NCBI GenBank assembly: GCA_017409785.1
Contig: JAFQSD010000002.1
Span: 474,597-538,596 of the forward strand
Length of the DNA stretch: 64,000 bases
DNA from: Bacilli bacterium
GTDB taxonomy: Bacteria; Bacillota_I; Bacilli_A; RF39; UBA660
Direction of reading: 5' to 3'
Position 1 is the first letter of the stretch. Each line of letters begins with the position of its first letter. A program made the position numbers and the translations under genes. The notes beneath the pieces were generated by a model that did not search any database, was not told where the DNA came from, and was given only the letters and a program-made list of their open reading frames with translations. Of the stretch, positions 26,829 through 40,004 are shown one piece after another.

Positions 26829-28070
26829 ATGAAAATTGTAACTTTATCCCCTGAACAATTTGATAAATTTGCATCAAATCATCGTTACAGAAATTATTAT
26901 CAAAGCTCCGCATACGGTAATGTAATGGTAAAATTTGGTTATAATATCCATTATTTAGGAATTATAAGTGATCAAAACAAACTCATTGGTGCAACACTTA
27001 TTATTTATAAAGAAATTTTTATGAGCAATAAAATCGCATATGCTCCAAGAGGAATATTATTTAATTACGAAGACACTGACAAAGTAGAAGAAATGGTAAA
27101 AAAATTAAAACAATTACTTGGTAAACAAGGATTTATGTTATTAAGAATGGATCCATATATTCCTGAAACTATCAGAGATTCTCAAGGAAACACAATAAAC
27201 TTTAATAATCAAGCAAGTACAATTATTAGTAATTTAACAAATGCAGGTTTCTCATACAAAGGTAAAACATTATTTTTCGAAACTGAAAAACCTCGTTGGG
27301 AAGCACTTGTTTTATTAAATAGAGATGATAGAGAAATTTTTGCAAAATTTGATAAACGAACAAGAAATAAAATTAGAAAAGCTACAACTAATGGTGTACA
27401 AGTATATAGAGATAGCGAAATGGATCTAACAGCACTATGTAAATTTATACATAAGAAAACTCCAAATCCTCCATCATTCTATAAAGAAATGCTAAAGAAT
27501 TTTAGAGATAATATTGAAATATATTACGCAATTTTAAATACAGAAACATTTACTATTAATAGTAGAAGAATTCTAGAGCAAGAACAAGAAAGAAATGATC
27601 AATTAAATGCAATTATCCAAGATATGAATTTAGATGTTAAAGAAAGAAATAACTATCTAAATCAAAAGATGGAATCAGACAAGTTACTAAATCAATATAA
27701 AAACAACATTGTTTTAGCAACAGATCTATTAAAAGCACATCCTGAAGGATTAAAAGTTGCTGCAGCTATGGTAATTACATATGATAATGCAGCATACATG
27801 TTTATAGATGGGGTTAATGAACAATATAGTCATTTAAATGCAAACTATTTATTAAAATGGTATATGATTCAAGATTACAATACTAGAGGATTCAAATATT
27901 TAAATTTAAATGCAATTGTTGGTGAATTCCAAGAAAAGAACCAATATAGTGGATTAAATGAAATGAAGTTAGGATTTAATACAACAGTAACTGAATACCT
28001 AGGAGAATTCGATATTGTCTTAAATAACTTCGCATACAATCTATATAAAAGCTTTAATAAAGATAAGTAA
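26829..28070 (+). CDS. FemAB-family peptidoglycan bridge aminoacyltransferase
   Basis: The start ATG 26829 (MKIVTLSPEQF) has AAGGAG nine bases upstream. The 413-residue product shows the Fem pattern: YRNYYQSSAYGNVMVKFGY near the N-terminus, IAYAPRGILFNYED, the KFDKRTRNKIRKA motif, and a late GNAT-like half (AAAMVITYDNAAYMFIDGVNE, LKWYMIQDYNTRGFKYLNL). An inserted long helical arm, roughly 235-300 and rich in Glu, Gln and Asn, is the coiled coil typical of Fem proteins. These enzymes use aminoacyl-tRNA to add bridge amino acids to lipid-linked muropeptide. The amino acid added cannot be told. It is divergent from murD. Confidence 0.9.
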   Translation: MKIVTLSPEQFDKFASNHRYRNYYQSSAYGNVMVKFGYNIHYLGIISDQNKLIGATLIIYKEIFMSNKIAYAPRGILFNYEDTDKVEEMVKKLKQLLGKQGFMLLRMDPYIPETIRDSQGNTINFNNQASTIISNLTNAGFSYKGKTLFFETEKPRWEALVLLNRDDREIFAKFDKRTRNKIRKATTNGVQVYRDSEMDLTALCKFIHKKTPNPPSFYKEMLKNFRDNIEIYYAILNTETFTINSRRILEQEQERNDQLNAIIQDMNLDVKERNNYLNQKMESDKLLNQYKNNIVLATDLLKAHPEGLKVAAAMVITYDNAAYMFIDGVNEQYSHLNANYLLKWYMIQDYNTRGFKYLNLNAIVGEFQEKNQYSGLNEMKLGFNTTVTEYLGEFDIVLNNFAYNLYKSFNKDK

Positions 28071-28087
28071 AAACTTATCTTTTTTTT
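28059..28087 (+). terminator. Intrinsic terminator of the femAB-type gene
   Basis: AAGATAAG-TAAAAA-CTTATCTT followed by T residues, spanning the stop codon. Confidence 0.8.
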
Positions 28088-28091
28088 AAAC

Positions 28092-28118
28092 AAAAAAAGA
28101 ACTCTTACGAGTTCTTTT
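28092..28118 (-). terminator. Intrinsic terminator of tuf
   Basis: AAAAGAACTC-GTAA-GAGTTCTTTT followed by T residues on the minus strand, 15 bases after the tuf stop. Confidence 0.85.
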
Positions 28119-28132
28119 AATATATCAAATTA

Positions 28133-29317
28133 TTATTCAACGATTTCAGTAACGTTACCAGCACCAACAGTTCTTCCACCTTCACGGATAGAGAATTTAG
28201 TACCTTGTTCTAAAGCGATTGAATGGATTAATTCAACATCGATATCAACGTTATCTCCTGGCATTACCATTTCAGTTCCAGCTGGTAAGTTAATAACTCC
28301 AGTTACGTCTGTAGTTCTGAAATAGAATTGAGGACGATAGTTGTTGAAGAATGGAGTATGACGTCCACCTTCTTCTTTGCTTAGTACGTATACTGTAGCT
28401 TTGAATTTTCTATGAGGTGTAACAGTTCCAGGTTTAGCTAAAACTTGTCCACGTTCAACTTCTTCACGAGCAATACCACGTAATAATACTCCAGCATTGT
28501 CTCCAGCTTCAGCATAGTCTAATTGTTTACGGAACATTTCAATTCCTGTAACAACTGTTTTCTTAGTGTCTCTAATACCAACGATTTCAACTTCATCGTT
28601 AAGTTTTAATTGTCCACGTTCAACACGTCCAGTAACAACTGTTCCACGTCCAGTAATTGTGAAAACATCTTCAATACTCATTAAGAATGGTTTGTCGTTG
28701 TCTCTTTCTGGAGTTGGGATCCATTCGTCAACTGCAGCCATTAATTCTTCAATTTTTCCTGTCCAAGCAGCATCTCCTTCAAGAGCTTTAAGAGCAGAAC
28801 CACGAATGATTGGTGTGTTGTCTCCATCGAAATCATATTCGTTTAATAAGTCACGAACTTCCATTTCTACTAAGTCTAATAATTCTTCATCGTCAACCAT
28901 ATCACATTTATTTAAGAATACAACCATTTTTGGTACTCCAACTTGACGAGCAAGTAAGATATGTTCACGAGTTTGAGCCATTGGACCATCTGTAGCAGCA
29001 ATAACTAAGATTGCTCCGTCCATTTGAGCAGCTCCAGTAATCATGTTCTTAACATAGTCAGCATGTCCTGGGCAGTCAACGTGAGCGTAGTGACGAGCAT
29101 CAGTACTGTACTCAACGTGAGCAGTATTGATAGTGATACCACGTTCTCTTTCTTCTGGTGCTTTATCGATATTAGCGAAGTCAACAGCTTCATTACCATT
29201 TTTACCAGCTAATACTTTAGTGATAGCAGCAGTAGTAGTAGTTTTACCATGATCTACGTGTCCAATTGTACCAACGTTAACGTGTGGTTTTGAACGATCA
29301 AATTTTTCTTTTGCCAT
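28133..29317 (-). CDS. tuf: Elongation factor Tu
   Basis: The start is ATG 29317 ([16 protein letters not shown]), giving 394 residues, the standard length. G-motifs are GHVDHGKT (19-26), DCPGHADY, and NKCDMVDD; the C-terminal beta domains carry [13 protein letters not shown] and [16 protein letters not shown]-Tu brings aminoacyl-tRNA to the ribosome. AGGAGG precedes the ATG. It is last in rpsL-rpsG-fusA-tuf but has its own promoter (29350-29378) and terminator, so it is probably also expressed separately. Confidence 0.98.
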   Translation of the reverse strand: MAKEKFDRSKPHVNVGTIGHVDHGKTTTTAAITKVLAGKNGNEAVDFANIDKAPEERERGITINTAHVEYSTDARHYAHVDCPGHADYVKNMITGAAQMDGAILVIAATDGPMAQTREHILLARQVGVPKMVVFLNKCDMVDDEELLDLVEMEVRDLLNEYDFDGDNTPIIRGSALKALEGDAAWTGKIEELMAAVDEWIPTPERDNDKPFLMSIEDVFTITGRGTVVTGRVERGQLKLNDEVEIVGIRDTKKTVVTGIEMFRKQLDYAEAGDNAGVLLRGIAREEVERGQVLAKPGTVTPHRKFKATVYVLSKEEGGRHTPFFNNYRPQFYFRTTDVTGVINLPAGTEMVMPGDNVDIDVELIHSIALEQGTKFSIREGGRTVGAGNVTEIVE

Positions 29318-29349
29318 AATTAATTTCCTCCTATATAAATTACACATTT

Positions 29350-29378
29350 ATTTTATCTAATAATTGAAAGTTTTTCAA
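29350..29378 (-). promoter_or_regulatory. Promoter of tuf
   Basis: TTGAAA (29373-29378), 17 bases, TAAAAT (29350-29355), between fusA and tuf. Confidence 0.6.
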
Positions 29379-29398
29379 CTATTTTGATACTATTTTAA

Positions 29399-31468
29399 TT
29401 AATTTCCACTCTTTTTTATAATTTCATCAGCGATGTTTTTTGGAACTTCTTCATAATGATCTGGGAACATTACGAATGTAGCTCTACCTTGTGTATTAGA
29501 ACGTAAGTTAGTAGCGTATCCAAACATTTCTGAAAGTGGAACCATAGCGCTAAGTTTAATAGCGTTACCTTGAGCTTCTTGTCCAAGTGGTTTACCACGA
29601 CGAGAAGTTAAATCACCCATTACATTTCCAAAATATTCTTCTGGAGTTGTAACATCAACTTTCATGATTGGTTCAAGTAAAACTGGTTTACATTTATTCT
29701 TAGCTTCTTTTAAAGCAAAGCTAGCAGCAATCTTGAAAGCCATTTCGTTAGAGTCTACATCATGGTAAGAACCATCAAATAATGTAGCCTTAACATCTAT
29801 CATAGGATATCCTGCAAGTACACCTGATTGTAAAGCTTCTTGTAATCCCTTATCAACTACTGGAATATATTCACGAGGAACAACTCCACCAACGATTTGG
29901 TCAACAAATTCATATCCTTTATCTGGATTTGGTTCAAATTTAACCCAAACGTGTCCATATTGTCCACGCCCACCAGATTGTTTAATGTACTTACCTTCAC
30001 AGTCAGCAGCAGCTTTAATTGTTTCACGGTAAGCAACTTGTGGAGCACCAACGTTAGCTTCAACGCTGAATTCACGTTTCATACGATCAACTAAAACGTC
30101 TAAGTGTAATTCTCCCATACCAGCGATAACTGTTTGTCCAGTTTCAGCATCAGTATGAACTTTAAATGTTGGATCTTCTTCAGCTAATTTTTGAAGAGCA
30201 ATTGACATTTTTTCTTGGTCAGCTTTAGATTTTGGTTCTACAGCTAATTGAATAACTGGTTCTGGAACAACTAAGCTTTCAAGAATAATTGGTTTCTTTT
30301 CATCACATAAAGTATCTCCAGTTCCTGTATTCTTTAATCCTACAGCAGCTGCGATATCTCCTGTGTAAACGTCACTAATTTCCTTACGGTTATTAGCATG
30401 CATTTGTAGAATACGTCCAACTCTTTCTTTAGTATCTTTAGTAGAGTTTAATACATAACTACCACTTGTTAAATGTCCAGAGTAAACTCTGAAGAAAGTT
30501 AAACGTCCTACGAATGGGTCAGTCATAACTTTAAATGCTAATGCAGCGAATGGTTCATTATCACTAACCTTACGAGTATCTTCATTTCCATCTAAATCTG
30601 TACCTTTTACAGCTTCAATATCTAATGGACATGGTAAATAATCAATAACAGCGTCTAATAATAATTTAACACCTTTGTTTCCTAATGCTGTTCCACACAT
30701 AACTGGGAAGAATTCAGCAGCTAAACATCCATTTCTGATTGCTTTCTTGATCATTTCAACACTAACTTCTCCACCATCAAGATAAGTCATCATCATTTCT
30801 TCATCAAATTCAGCTACAGCATCGATTAATTCCATTCTCTTTTCTTCAGCGATATCTTTTAAGTCAGCTGGAATTTCGATTTCTTCAGCATCTTCAGCTT
30901 GTTTACCATCATAATGGTAAGCTTTCATAGTAACTAAGTCAATTACACCATTGAATTGATCTTCAGCACCAATTGGCCATTCGATTGGTTTAGCATTAAC
31001 TCCTAAACGATCTTTAATAGTTTTTAAACTATATTCAAAATTTGCACCCATTTTGTCCATTTTATTTGCGAAAATAATTCTTGGAACTTTAAAGTCAGAT
31101 GCTTGTCTCCAAACTGTTTCAGTTTGAGGTTCTACTCCAGCTTGTGCATCGATTAAAGCTACAGCTCCATCTAATACACGAAGTGAACGAGAAACTTCAA
31201 TTGTGAAGTCTACGTGACCAGGAGTATCGATAATATTTAAACGATGTCCCTTCCAATAAGCAGTTGTTGCTGCAGAAGTGATTGTGATACCACGTTCTTT
31301 TTCTTGTTCCATCCAGTCCATTGTAGCGGCACCTTCATGAGTTTCACCAATTTTATGATTAACTCCAGTATGGAATAAGATTCTTTCGCTACAAGTAGTT
31401 TTACCTGCATCGATATGAGCCATGATACCGAAATTTCTTGTCTTTTCTAAAGACGTATCTCTTGCCAT
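29399..31468 (-). CDS. fusA: Elongation factor G
   Basis: The translocation GTPase, 689 residues. Visible motifs are AHIDAGKTT (17-25), [16 protein letters not shown], switch [13 protein letters not shown], and domain IV with [13 protein letters not shown]. It catalyses movement of tRNA and mRNA after peptide bond formation and, with the recycling factor, splits ribosomes. It sits in the str operon order rpsL-rpsG-fusA, 15 bases after rpsG. Confidence 0.98.
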   Translation of the reverse strand: MARDTSLEKTRNFGIMAHIDAGKTTCSERILFHTGVNHKIGETHEGAATMDWMEQEKERGITITSAATTAYWKGHRLNIIDTPGHVDFTIEVSRSLRVLDGAVALIDAQAGVEPQTETVWRQASDFKVPRIIFANKMDKMGANFEYSLKTIKDRLGVNAKPIEWPIGAEDQFNGVIDLVTMKAYHYDGKQAEDAEEIEIPADLKDIAEEKRMELIDAVAEFDEEMMMTYLDGGEVSVEMIKKAIRNGCLAAEFFPVMCGTALGNKGVKLLLDAVIDYLPCPLDIEAVKGTDLDGNEDTRKVSDNEPFAALAFKVMTDPFVGRLTFFRVYSGHLTSGSYVLNSTKDTKERVGRILQMHANNRKEISDVYTGDIAAAVGLKNTGTGDTLCDEKKPIILESLVVPEPVIQLAVEPKSKADQEKMSIALQKLAEEDPTFKVHTDAETGQTVIAGMGELHLDVLVDRMKREFSVEANVGAPQVAYRETIKAAADCEGKYIKQSGGRGQYGHVWVKFEPNPDKGYEFVDQIVGGVVPREYIPVVDKGLQEALQSGVLAGYPMIDVKATLFDGSYHDVDSNEMAFKIAASFALKEAKNKCKPVLLEPIMKVDVTTPEEYFGNVMGDLTSRRGKPLGQEAQGNAIKLSAMVPLSEMFGYATNLRSNTQGRATFVMFPDHYEEVPKNIADEIIKKSGN

Positions 31469-31483
31469 TTTATGACTCCCTTC

Positions 31484-31951
31484 CTACCATCTATAATGTG
31501 CGAAAGCCTTATTAGCTTCAGCCATTCTATGTGTATCTTCACGTTTTTTACATGCTGCACCAGTACCATTTGATGCATCAACGATTTCATTAGCTAAATT
31601 ATCAGCCATTCCTTTTCCACCACGTTCACGTGAATATTTAGTTAACCATCTTAATGCTAAAGCTTGGCTTCTAGCAGGTGTAACTTCAACTGGAACTTGG
31701 TAGTTAGATCCTCCAACACGACGGCTTTTAACTTCAAGTTGAGGTCTAATATTTTCCATTGCTTCAGTAAATACTTCTAACGGATCTTTTCCTGTTTTAG
31801 TTTTTACTTGTTCAAATGCTTCATAAACTATTGTTTGAGCTGTTCCTTTTTTACCATCTAACATAATAGTGTTAATTAGTTTTGCAACTACTTTTGACTT
31901 ATATATTGGATCAGCAAGAACATCTCTCTTAACTGCACGTCTCTTACGCAT
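31484..31951 (-). CDS. rpsG: 30S ribosomal protein S7
   Basis: A 155-residue protein with the S7 pattern [19 protein letters not shown] at the start, then [26 protein letters not shown], and the C-terminal [21 protein letters not shown]. It binds the 3' major domain of 16S rRNA in the head of the small subunit. It lies between rpsL and fusA, with a GGAGG ribosome binding site. Confidence 0.98.
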   Translation of the reverse strand: MRKRRAVKRDVLADPIYKSKVVAKLINTIMLDGKKGTAQTIVYEAFEQVKTKTGKDPLEVFTEAMENIRPQLEVKSRRVGGSNYQVPVEVTPARSQALALRWLTKYSRERGGKGMADNLANEIVDASNGTGAACKKREDTHRMAEANKAFAHYRW

Positions 31952-31992
31952 TTTAATTTCCTCCCTTCACTGTATTTAAAATCAAATTATTA

Positions 31993-32406
31993 TTACTTTT
32001 TAGGTCTTTTTGCACCGTATTTACTACGTCCTTGCATACGATCCTTAACTCCAGCAGTATCTAATGTACCACGAATGATGTGATAACGAACTCCGATTAA
32101 GTCCTTAACACGTCCACCACGAATTAATACAACACTATGTTCTTGTAGGTTGTGTCCGATTCCTGGGATATAAGTATCAACTTCTTTACCGTTTGATAAA
32201 CGAACACGAGCGTACTTACGTAATGCTGAGTTTGGTTTCTTTGGTGTCTTAGTACCAACACGAGTACAAACTCCACGTTTTTGAGGAGCATTTGTATCTG
32301 TAGTCTTTTTCTTAATAGTATTTAAACCAACACCTAAAACTGGTGCCTTACTCTTTCTTACTTTATCCTTACGATTTTTACGAACTAATTGGTTAATTGT
32401 AGGCAT
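31993..32406 (-). CDS. rpsL: 30S ribosomal protein S12
   Basis: A 137-residue decoding-centre protein. It starts [15 protein letters not shown] and includes [13 protein letters not shown], the lysine position affected in streptomycin resistance, and [22 protein letters not shown]. The first gene of the str operon, with a promoter about 95 bases upstream. The L7Ae-like gene that lies between rpoC and rpsL in Bacillus is absent. Confidence 0.98.
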   Translation of the reverse strand: MPTINQLVRKNRKDKVRKSKAPVLGVGLNTIKKKTTDTNAPQKRGVCTRVGTKTPKKPNSALRKYARVRLSNGKEVDTYIPGIGHNLQEHSVVLIRGGRVKDLIGVRYHIIRGTLDTAGVKDRMQGRSKYGAKRPKK

Positions 32407-32501
32407 AAAATATATCTCCTTTCTTTACACATATCCAGGTGTATCATTTTACCCTTTAAATAAAACTTTGCGCAATGCAAAGCTATTTAATCAGCAGTAA
32501 T

Positions 32502-32530
32502 AATATATCACTAAACAAAAATAAAGTCAA
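32502..32530 (-). promoter_or_regulatory. Promoter of the rpsL-rpsG-fusA operon
   Basis: TTGACT (32525-32530), 17 bases, TATATT (32502-32507). The 5' leader contains a small hairpin, CTTTGC-ATTGC-GCAAAG near 32466-32482. Apart from this promoter, the hairpin and two terminators, the 290-base gap holds nothing I can name. Confidence 0.65.
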
Positions 32531-32644
32531 CAAATCTTTATCAAAATATTCATAATTTTATCAATTTAACAATATTCAATAATAAAAACAATTATTTCAA
32601 TAAATATTTAAAATAAAAATTCATTTTTTATAAATGTCTTAGCG

Positions 32645-32670
32645 AAAAAAAAGTGTATTAATAGAACACT
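32645..32670 (-). terminator. Second intrinsic terminator behind rpoC
   Basis: AGTGT-TCTATTAAT-ACACT followed by eight T residues on the minus strand; a back-up to the stronger hairpin just before it. Confidence 0.65.
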
Positions 32671-32671
32671 A

Positions 32672-32703
32672 ATAAAAACAAAAGGAGTAGATTACTCTAC
32701 TCC
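32672..32703 (-). terminator. Intrinsic terminator of rpoBC
   Basis: GGAGTAGA-GTAA-TCTACTCC then TTTTGTTTTT on the minus strand, including the rpoC stop codon. Confidence 0.85.
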
Positions 32704-35700
32704 ATAAATTGATCTTCTAATTTTTCTAATGGTTCTTCATCCATAAATTCTGTTTGAAGTTCATAATCAACATCACGGTAAGCTTTGCTACCAGTACCAG
32801 CAGGAATTAATTTACCAATGATAACATTTTCTTTTAATCCTGATAATGGGTCAACTTTACCTTTGATTGCAGCATCAGTTAAGATACGAGTTGTTTCTTG
32901 GAATGATGCAGCAGATAAGAATGAATCAGTTTCAAGTGCAGCTTTAGTAATTCCAAGTAAGATTGGTTTTCCAAGAGCTGGTTTTTTACCCATAATAACT
33001 GCATCTCTGTTTCCATCTGTGAATTCACGGAAGTTAACAAGTGCACCAGGTAAGAAACGAGTATCTCCACCTTCAACAATTCTAATCTTAGAAATCATTC
33101 TACGAGCGATAATTTCGATATGTTTATCAGAAATATCAACACCTTGAGAACGATATGTATGTTGTACTTCTTTTAAGATATATGATTGAGTTGTAATTGG
33201 GTCAGTAACTGCAAGTAACTCTTTAGGACTAATAGCACCTTCAGTAAGTCTATCTCCACACTTAACTTCAGCACCCTTTTCAACACAAAGTTTAGAACCA
33301 TAGTTAGTAACATGTTCTTTTGTTTCTAACTTATTAGTGATACTAATTTTATATTTTCCATGATCTTCTTTAATCTTACTAATTGTACCATCGATTTCAG
33401 CAATAGTAGCTTTAGCTTTTGGATTACGTGCTTCAAATAACTCTTGAACACGAGGAAGACCTTGAGTAATATCGGCGTCACCACCATGCGCAACTCCTCC
33501 AGAGTGGAAAGTACGCATTGTAAGTTGTGTACCAGGTTCACCGATAGATTGAGCAGCCATAACACCTACAGCCTCTCCGATTTCAACTAAGTTTCCAGTT
33601 GCTAAGTTACGTCCATAACATTTTTGACATACACCACCAGCAGTATTACATGTTAAGATTGTACGAATTTCAACTTCTTTGATTCCAGCAGCAACAATCT
33701 TATCTGCTAATGATTCAGTAATCATTTGTAGTTTATCAACAATAACTTCCTTAGTTTCAGGATGAACAATCTTCTTATTAGCAAAACGTCCAACAATACG
33801 ATCACGTAAGCTTTCAATAACTGTGTTATTCTTTTCATTAATGAAGTCGTAAACAACAACACCTTGATCAGTACCACAATCAGCTTCTCTAACAATCATA
33901 TCTTGAGATACATCAACTAAACGACGAGTTAAGTATCCAGAGTCTGCTGTCTTTAATGCTGTATCGGCAGAACCTTTACGAGCACCATGTGTAGATAAGA
34001 AGAATTCAGCAACTGATAATCCTTCAATAAAGTTTGAAAGGATTGGAATTTCAACTGGAGTACCATCTGGCTTAGCCATGATACCACGCATACCAGCAAC
34101 TTGAGTGAAGTTTGAGATATTACCACGAGCTTTAGAGTTCATCATGATGAAGATTGGGTTATCTACTTCTGACTTAGCAACTTCTTCAAGTTCTGCTTTA
34201 ACACGGTCAGTTGCACCATTCCATGTTTCAATTACCTTAGTAAATCTTTCTTCTTCAGTAATTAAACCACGTTTATATTGTTTATTGATTTTATCTACCA
34301 TACCTTGAGTTTCTTGAACAATTTCAGGTTTTTTCTTACTTAATCTAACGTCAGCCATACTAACTGTAATACCAGCGATAGTTGAATAATAGAATCCTAA
34401 ATCTTTCATCTTATCAAGCATTGTAGATGTTTCAGTAGTTTTATAACGTTTAAATACTTGTGCGATAACTTTTTCTAATGTTCCCTTAACAAAAGGTTTA
34501 ACTAATGGCATAGCAGCTATTGCTTCTGGAATATTAGTTCCCTTTTCAAGGAAATACTTACTTGGAGTAATATTAGAAATATTATCATCAGTTGGTTCAT
34601 TAATATAAGCAAATGAATCAGGTAAGATTTCATTAAACTTAATTTTACCAACAGTTGTAACTAAATATTTACCTTTTTGATTTTCAGTAAATAATTTATA
34701 TTTAAATGAATCAACAGGAATTGCAATACGTGTGTGTAATGTAATTTCTCTTCTTTCATAAGCCATTAAAGCTTCATTAGAGTTTCTAAATACACGACCT
34801 TCTCCTTCTTCTCCAGCTTTTTCCATAGTTATATAGTAGTTACCTAAAACCATGTCTTGAGATGGAGTAACGATAGGATCTCCTGATTTTGGATGTAGAA
34901 TGTTGTTAGATCCTAACATTAACATTCTAGCTTCAGCTTGAGCTTCTTCAGATAGTGGAACGTGTACAGCCATTTGGTCTCCATCGAAGTCAGCGTTGAA
35001 CGCAGGACATACTAATGGGTGTAAACGAATAGCTTTTCCACCAACTAAGATTGGTTCGAATGCTTGAATACCAAGTCTATGTAGAGTTGGAGCACGGTTT
35101 AACATAACTGGATGTTCTTTAATAACTTCCTCAACAATGTCCCATACTACAGGATCTTGATTATCAATTAATCTCTTAGCAGCTTTGATATTATGAGCAA
35201 TATCTTTGCTTACTAAACCATGAATAACATGTGGCTTAAATAATTCTAGAGCCATTTCTTTTGGAATACCACATTGATACATCTTTAGAGATGGACCAAC
35301 AACGATAACTGAACGTCCAGAATAGTCAACACGTTTTCCTAATAAGTTTTGACGGAAACGTCCTTGTTTTCCCTTTAACATACTAGATAAAGATTTTAAA
35401 GGTCTATTTCCAGCACCTGTTACACTTCTACCACGACGACCATTATCAAATAATGCATCAACAGCTTCTTGTAACATACGTTTTTCATTTTGAATAATGA
35501 TTCCAGGTGCTCCTAAATCAATAAGTTTCTTTAAACGGTTATTACGGTTAATAACACGTCTATATAAATCATTTAAGTCACTTGTTGCAAAACGACCACC
35601 ATCTAATTGAATCATTGGTCTTAATTCTGGTGGAATTACTGGAATACAATCCATAATCATCCACTCAGGTCTATTTCCAGATTGATAGAATGCATCTAAA

Positions 35701-36335
35701 ACATCAAGTCTCTTTAATAAACGAGTTCTCTTTTGTCCTTGTGCAGTTTCTAATTCTTTAGAAATTTCTTCAATATCTTTAGCTAAATCAACTTTACTTA
35801 AAAGTTCTTTAATAGCTTCAGCACCCATTCCTACTCTGAATCCAGTACCATATTTTTCGTAATATGCACGATATTCTTTTTCAGATAAAGTTTGCTTATT
35901 TTCTAAAGGCGCATTTCCTTTATCAATTACAACGTAACTAACAAAGTATAAAACTTCTTCAAGATCTCTTGGACTCATATCAAGAACAAGACCCATTCTT
36001 GAAGGAACACCTTTAAAGAACCAAATATGAGATACAGGAGTAGCAAGTTCAATATGTCCCATACGTTCACGACGTACTTTAGCACGAGTAACTTCAACTC
36101 CACATCTATCACATACTATATTTTTATAACGAACACGTTTGTATTTTCCACAACCACATTCGAAATCTTTAGTAGGTCCAAAGATTTTTTCACAGAATAA
36201 ACCATCACGTTCTGGACGAAGCGTACGATAGTTAATAGTTTCAGGTTTTTTTACTTCTCCATATGACCATTCACGGATTTTATCAGGAGAAGCAATACCA
36301 ATTTTTAATGCATCAAACTTATTTACTTCTAACAT
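32697..36335 (-). CDS. rpoC: DNA-directed RNA polymerase subunit beta'
   Basis: A 1212-residue catalytic subunit. The N-terminal zinc site uses C60, C62, C75, C78 ([14 protein letters not shown]), and the catalytic loop NADFDGDQM is near 446-453. The trigger-loop region contains [21 protein letters not shown] second Cys cluster reads [15 protein letters not shown]. The ATG overlaps the rpoB stop by one base (TAATG), so the two large subunits are made in step. The length is typical for Firmicutes. Confidence 0.98.
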   Translation of the reverse strand: MLEVNKFDALKIGIASPDKIREWSYGEVKKPETINYRTLRPERDGLFCEKIFGPTKDFECGCGKYKRVRYKNIVCDRCGVEVTRAKVRRERMGHIELATPVSHIWFFKGVPSRMGLVLDMSPRDLEEVLYFVSYVVIDKGNAPLENKQTLSEKEYRAYYEKYGTGFRVGMGAEAIKELLSKVDLAKDIEEISKELETAQGQKRTRLLKRLDVLDAFYQSGNRPEWMIMDCIPVIPPELRPMIQLDGGRFATSDLNDLYRRVINRNNRLKKLIDLGAPGIIIQNEKRMLQEAVDALFDNGRRGRSVTGAGNRPLKSLSSMLKGKQGRFRQNLLGKRVDYSGRSVIVVGPSLKMYQCGIPKEMALELFKPHVIHGLVSKDIAHNIKAAKRLIDNQDPVVWDIVEEVIKEHPVMLNRAPTLHRLGIQAFEPILVGGKAIRLHPLVCPAFNADFDGDQMAVHVPLSEEAQAEARMLMLGSNNILHPKSGDPIVTPSQDMVLGNYYITMEKAGEEGEGRVFRNSNEALMAYERREITLHTRIAIPVDSFKYKLFTENQKGKYLVTTVGKIKFNEILPDSFAYINEPTDDNISNITPSKYFLEKGTNIPEAIAAMPLVKPFVKGTLEKVIAQVFKRYKTTETSTMLDKMKDLGFYYSTIAGITVSMADVRLSKKKPEIVQETQGMVDKINKQYKRGLITEEERFTKVIETWNGATDRVKAELEEVAKSEVDNPIFIMMNSKARGNISNFTQVAGMRGIMAKPDGTPVEIPILSNFIEGLSVAEFFLSTHGARKGSADTALKTADSGYLTRRLVDVSQDMIVREADCGTDQGVVVYDFINEKNNTVIESLRDRIVGRFANKKIVHPETKEVIVDKLQMITESLADKIVAAGIKEVEIRTILTCNTAGGVCQKCYGRNLATGNLVEIGEAVGVMAAQSIGEPGTQLTMRTFHSGGVAHGGDADITQGLPRVQELFEARNPKAKATIAEIDGTISKIKEDHGKYKISITNKLETKEHVTNYGSKLCVEKGAEVKCGDRLTEGAISPKELLAVTDPITTQSYILKEVQHTYRSQGVDISDKHIEIIARRMISKIRIVEGGDTRFLPGALVNFREFTDGNRDAVIMGKKPALGKPILLGITKAALETDSFLSAASFQETTRILTDAAIKGKVDPLSGLKENVIIGKLIPAGTGSKAYRDVDYELQTEFMDEEPLEKLEDQFME

Positions 36336-39300
36336 TAAAATTCAGCTCCTTCCTCAAAATCTTCATCGAAGTCTACTTCAGATTCATCGAATTCATCATC
36401 AAAATCTTCATCATCTTCGAATTCATCGTCTTCTTCATATTCTTCTGTTTCATTGCTTGCAGTAATTTCAACTGCTGGACTTTCTACTTCTTCAATTGAA
36501 GTATTCATATCTTCTTTATCTTCTGCTTCTTCGATTTCTTTTAATTGTAAAGTTTCACCTTCATCATTAATGATTGAAATATCTAATCCTAGTGCTTGGA
36601 ATTCTTTCATCAATACTCTGAATGATTCTGGAACACCAGCTTGATTAATTTCTTGACCTTTAATAATTGATTCATAAACTTTTACACGACCAGTAACGTC
36701 ATCTGACTTAACTGTTAAGATTTCTTGTAATGTATGTGCAGCACCATATGCATATAATGCCCAAACTTCCATTTCTCCAAATCTTTGTCCACCGAATTGA
36801 GCTTTACCACCAAGTGGTTGTTGAGTAACTAATGAGTAAGGTCCAGTAGAACGTGCATGTAACTTATCATCAACCATGTGATGTAGTTTAATCATGTACA
36901 TTACACCAACAGAAATACGGTTATCAAAAGGTTCACCAGTACGTCCGTCATAAAGGATTGTCTTACCATCTTCGTCCATTCCTGCTTCTTTCATCATTTC
37001 TTGGATATCACTAATGTGAGCACCATCAAATACTGGAGTAGCAATATGAACGCCTAGTTTCTTACAAGCCATACCCATATGGATTTCAAGGATTTGCCCA
37101 AAGTTCATACGAGAAGGAACACCTTGTGGATTTAACATAATATCAACTGGAGTACCATCTGGTAAGTATGGCATATCTTCTTGTGGAAGAACTAATGAAA
37201 TAACACCCTTGTTACCATGACGTCCAGACATTTTATCTCCAACTTGAATCTTACGTTTTTGAATTATATATACACGGATAACTTTAGAAACACCTGCTGG
37301 TAATTCATCATTATCCTTTCTTGAATAAATTTTAATATCATGAACGATACCATCTCCACCATGTGGAACACGTAAAGATGTATCTCTAACTTCACGAGTT
37401 TTTTCACCAAAAATAGCATGTAATAATTTTTCTTCTGAAGTAAGTTCAGCCATTCCCTTAGGAGTAACTTTACCAACAAGGATATCTCCTTCATGTACTT
37501 CAGTACCAATTGTAACAATACCATTTTCATCTAAGTTACGACGAGCTTCTTCACTAACATTTGGAATATCTCTTGTAATTTCTTCAGGTCCTAACTTAGT
37601 TTCACGACATTGCATTTCATAGTCTTCTAAATGTAATGAAGTATATTTATCATCCTTAACTAAATTTTCATTTAAGATAATAGCATCTTCATAGTTATAG
37701 CCATTGAAAGTCATAAATGCAACAGTCATATTTTTACCTAATGCAAGTTCACCTTTGTCTGTTGAGTTACCATCAGCAAGGATAGTCTTACCAGCAACTA
37801 CTTTATCACCAACGTGAACAATAGGTCTTTGATGTGAACAAATACTAGAGTTTGCTAATTCGAAGTTAGCTACTTTATAAGTATCTTTTCCTTCTTTTGT
37901 CTTAACAACAATCTTCTTAGCATCTACATATTCAACTACACCATCAGATTTAGCAACAATTTCAACACCAGAGTCTTTTGCAGCAATAAATTCAACACCA
38001 GTTCCAACATATGGAGCTTCTGTTTTAATTAAAGGCATAGCTTGACGTTGCATGTTTGATCCCATTAATGCACGAGTAGCATCATCGTGTTCAAGGAATG
38101 GAATACAACTTGTTGTAACTGAAACAACTTGTTGTGGACTTACGTCGATATAATCAACTTGTTCAGGTTTAGCTAAAATATTTTCACCACGGAAACGAGC
38201 TCTAACTTGTTCATCAATAATTGTATTATCTTCACTAGTTTCAACTGTTGATTGTGAAATAATATAATCTAATTCTTCGTCTGCTGTTAAATAACAAACT
38301 TCATCAGTAATTCTTGAATTTTCTACTTTACGATATGGAGTCATAATAAATCCATAATCATCAATTTTTGCATAACTTGCTAGTGATGTAATAAGTCCAA
38401 TGTTTGGTCCTTCTGGAGACTCAATTGGACAAATACGACCATAGTGAGAAGCGTTAACGTCACGAACTTCTACTCCAGCACGATCACGAGAAAGTCCACC
38501 TGGTCCTAACGCAGATAAACGACGTTTATTTGTTAATTCTGCAATTGGGTTAGTTTGATCCATAAATTGAGAAAGTTGTGAACTACCAAAGAATTCCTTC
38601 ATAGCAGCAGTTACCGGACGAATATTAATTAATGTCTTAGGAGTAACTTCTTCCATTTCTTGAGTAGTCATTCTTTCACGAATTACTCTTTCCATACGAG
38701 AAACACCAATTCTGAATTGGTTTTGTAGTAATTCACCAACTTGACGAATACGACGATTTCCTAAATGGTCAATTTCATCATAGTTTCCAACACCTTGTAA
38801 AAGGTTTAAATAATAAGAAACTGAAGCATAAACATCAGAAATAGTTAATCTCTTAACTTCAATACTTTGATCATTTCCAACAACAGCAATTTTCTTTTTC
38901 TTATCACTTGGATCATAAATTTTAACGATTTGTACTTTATTATAAGTATCTAATTCATCGTTAATTGTAACTTCTTTAACCCCAAAACCTTTAGCTAAAA
39001 CAGCTTTAAGTTCTTCTAAATTAGCCTTAGTAATCTTAGTACCTTTTTCAAATACAACAACACCATCTTCGTCTGTTATATCTTCTGCTAAAGTTTGATC
39101 TAATAAACGATCAGCTACATTTAATTTACGATTAAATTTATAACGACCAACACGAGCTAAATCATATCTAAATTCATCAAAGAATCTTGTAATAATTTGG
39201 TTCTTAGAAGAATCTAAAGTTGCTGGTTCTCCTGGTCTTAATTTTTCATAAATTTCAATTAAAGCTTCATCTGTATTTTTAGTTGAATCTTTAGCAATAG

Positions 39301-39958
39301 TATTCTTTAGATAATCATCTTCACCAAACATAGCTAAGATTTCATCATCTGAAGATAAACCAAATGCACGTAATAAAGTTGTTAAAGTAACTTTTCTAGT
39401 ACGGTCAATTCTAACATATAATACATCTCTTGCATCAGTTTCGAATTCTAACCAAGTACCACGTGTTGGTATAATTTGGGAAGTAATTAATTCACGTCCA
39501 TTTTTATCGATTTCACGATTAAAATAAACACTTGGAGAACGTACTAATTGAGAAACAATAACACGTTCAGCACCATTAATAACAAATGTACCACTATCTG
39601 TCATTATTGGCATATCACCCATAAAGATTTCTTGTTCTTTTACCTCTCCTGTTTCACGGTTAAATAAACGAACTTCAACTCTTAAAGGTGCAGAGTAAGT
39701 AGTTTCACGGTCTTTACTCTCTTTAATAGAATATCTTGGTTCATCAAAATGATAATCTCCGAATTCAAGAGATAAAGTTCCAGAGAAATTTTCTACTGGA
39801 AATAAATCTTCAAATACTTCTTTGATTCCTGTTTCAATAAACCATTGGTAAGATTTCTTTTGGATTTCTAATAAATCTTTTAATTCATAAGCATTTCTGA
39901 TTTTAGAGAAATTACGTCTTTCTCTGTAATCACCACATTTTGTAATTTTAAATGCCAC
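36335..39958 (-). CDS. rpoB: DNA-directed RNA polymerase subunit beta
   Basis: A 1207-residue subunit starting at GTG 39958 ([19 protein letters not shown]). The rifampicin-pocket sequence [20 protein letters not shown] and [17 protein letters not shown] are intact and look like the sensitive type. The C-terminal part shows [19 protein letters not shown]. It ends in an acidic tail: beyond about 1145 nearly every second residue is Asp or Glu ([17 protein letters not shown]). Acidic beta tails occur in Bacillus relatives. It is coupled to rpoC and preceded by the rsmC-like gene and a consensus promoter. Confidence 0.98.
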   Translation of the reverse strand: MAFKITKCGDYRERRNFSKIRNAYELKDLLEIQKKSYQWFIETGIKEVFEDLFPVENFSGTLSLEFGDYHFDEPRYSIKESKDRETTYSAPLRVEVRLFNRETGEVKEQEIFMGDMPIMTDSGTFVINGAERVIVSQLVRSPSVYFNREIDKNGRELITSQIIPTRGTWLEFETDARDVLYVRIDRTRKVTLTTLLRAFGLSSDDEILAMFGEDDYLKNTIAKDSTKNTDEALIEIYEKLRPGEPATLDSSKNQIITRFFDEFRYDLARVGRYKFNRKLNVADRLLDQTLAEDITDEDGVVVFEKGTKITKANLEELKAVLAKGFGVKEVTINDELDTYNKVQIVKIYDPSDKKKKIAVVGNDQSIEVKRLTISDVYASVSYYLNLLQGVGNYDEIDHLGNRRIRQVGELLQNQFRIGVSRMERVIRERMTTQEMEEVTPKTLINIRPVTAAMKEFFGSSQLSQFMDQTNPIAELTNKRRLSALGPGGLSRDRAGVEVRDVNASHYGRICPIESPEGPNIGLITSLASYAKIDDYGFIMTPYRKVENSRITDEVCYLTADEELDYIISQSTVETSEDNTIIDEQVRARFRGENILAKPEQVDYIDVSPQQVVSVTTSCIPFLEHDDATRALMGSNMQRQAMPLIKTEAPYVGTGVEFIAAKDSGVEIVAKSDGVVEYVDAKKIVVKTKEGKDTYKVANFELANSSICSHQRPIVHVGDKVVAGKTILADGNSTDKGELALGKNMTVAFMTFNGYNYEDAIILNENLVKDDKYTSLHLEDYEMQCRETKLGPEEITRDIPNVSEEARRNLDENGIVTIGTEVHEGDILVGKVTPKGMAELTSEEKLLHAIFGEKTREVRDTSLRVPHGGDGIVHDIKIYSRKDNDELPAGVSKVIRVYIIQKRKIQVGDKMSGRHGNKGVISLVLPQEDMPYLPDGTPVDIMLNPQGVPSRMNFGQILEIHMGMACKKLGVHIATPVFDGAHISDIQEMMKEAGMDEDGKTILYDGRTGEPFDNRISVGVMYMIKLHHMVDDKLHARSTGPYSLVTQQPLGGKAQFGGQRFGEMEVWALYAYGAAHTLQEILTVKSDDVTGRVKVYESIIKGQEINQAGVPESFRVLMKEFQALGLDISIINDEGETLQLKEIEEAEDKEDMNTSIEEVESPAVEITASNETEEYEEDDEFEDDEDFDDEFDESEVDFDEDFEEGAEF

Positions 39959-40004
39959 TAATATTCACCCCACACTATTGATTTTTTGAAAAACATTCTA
40001 TTCA

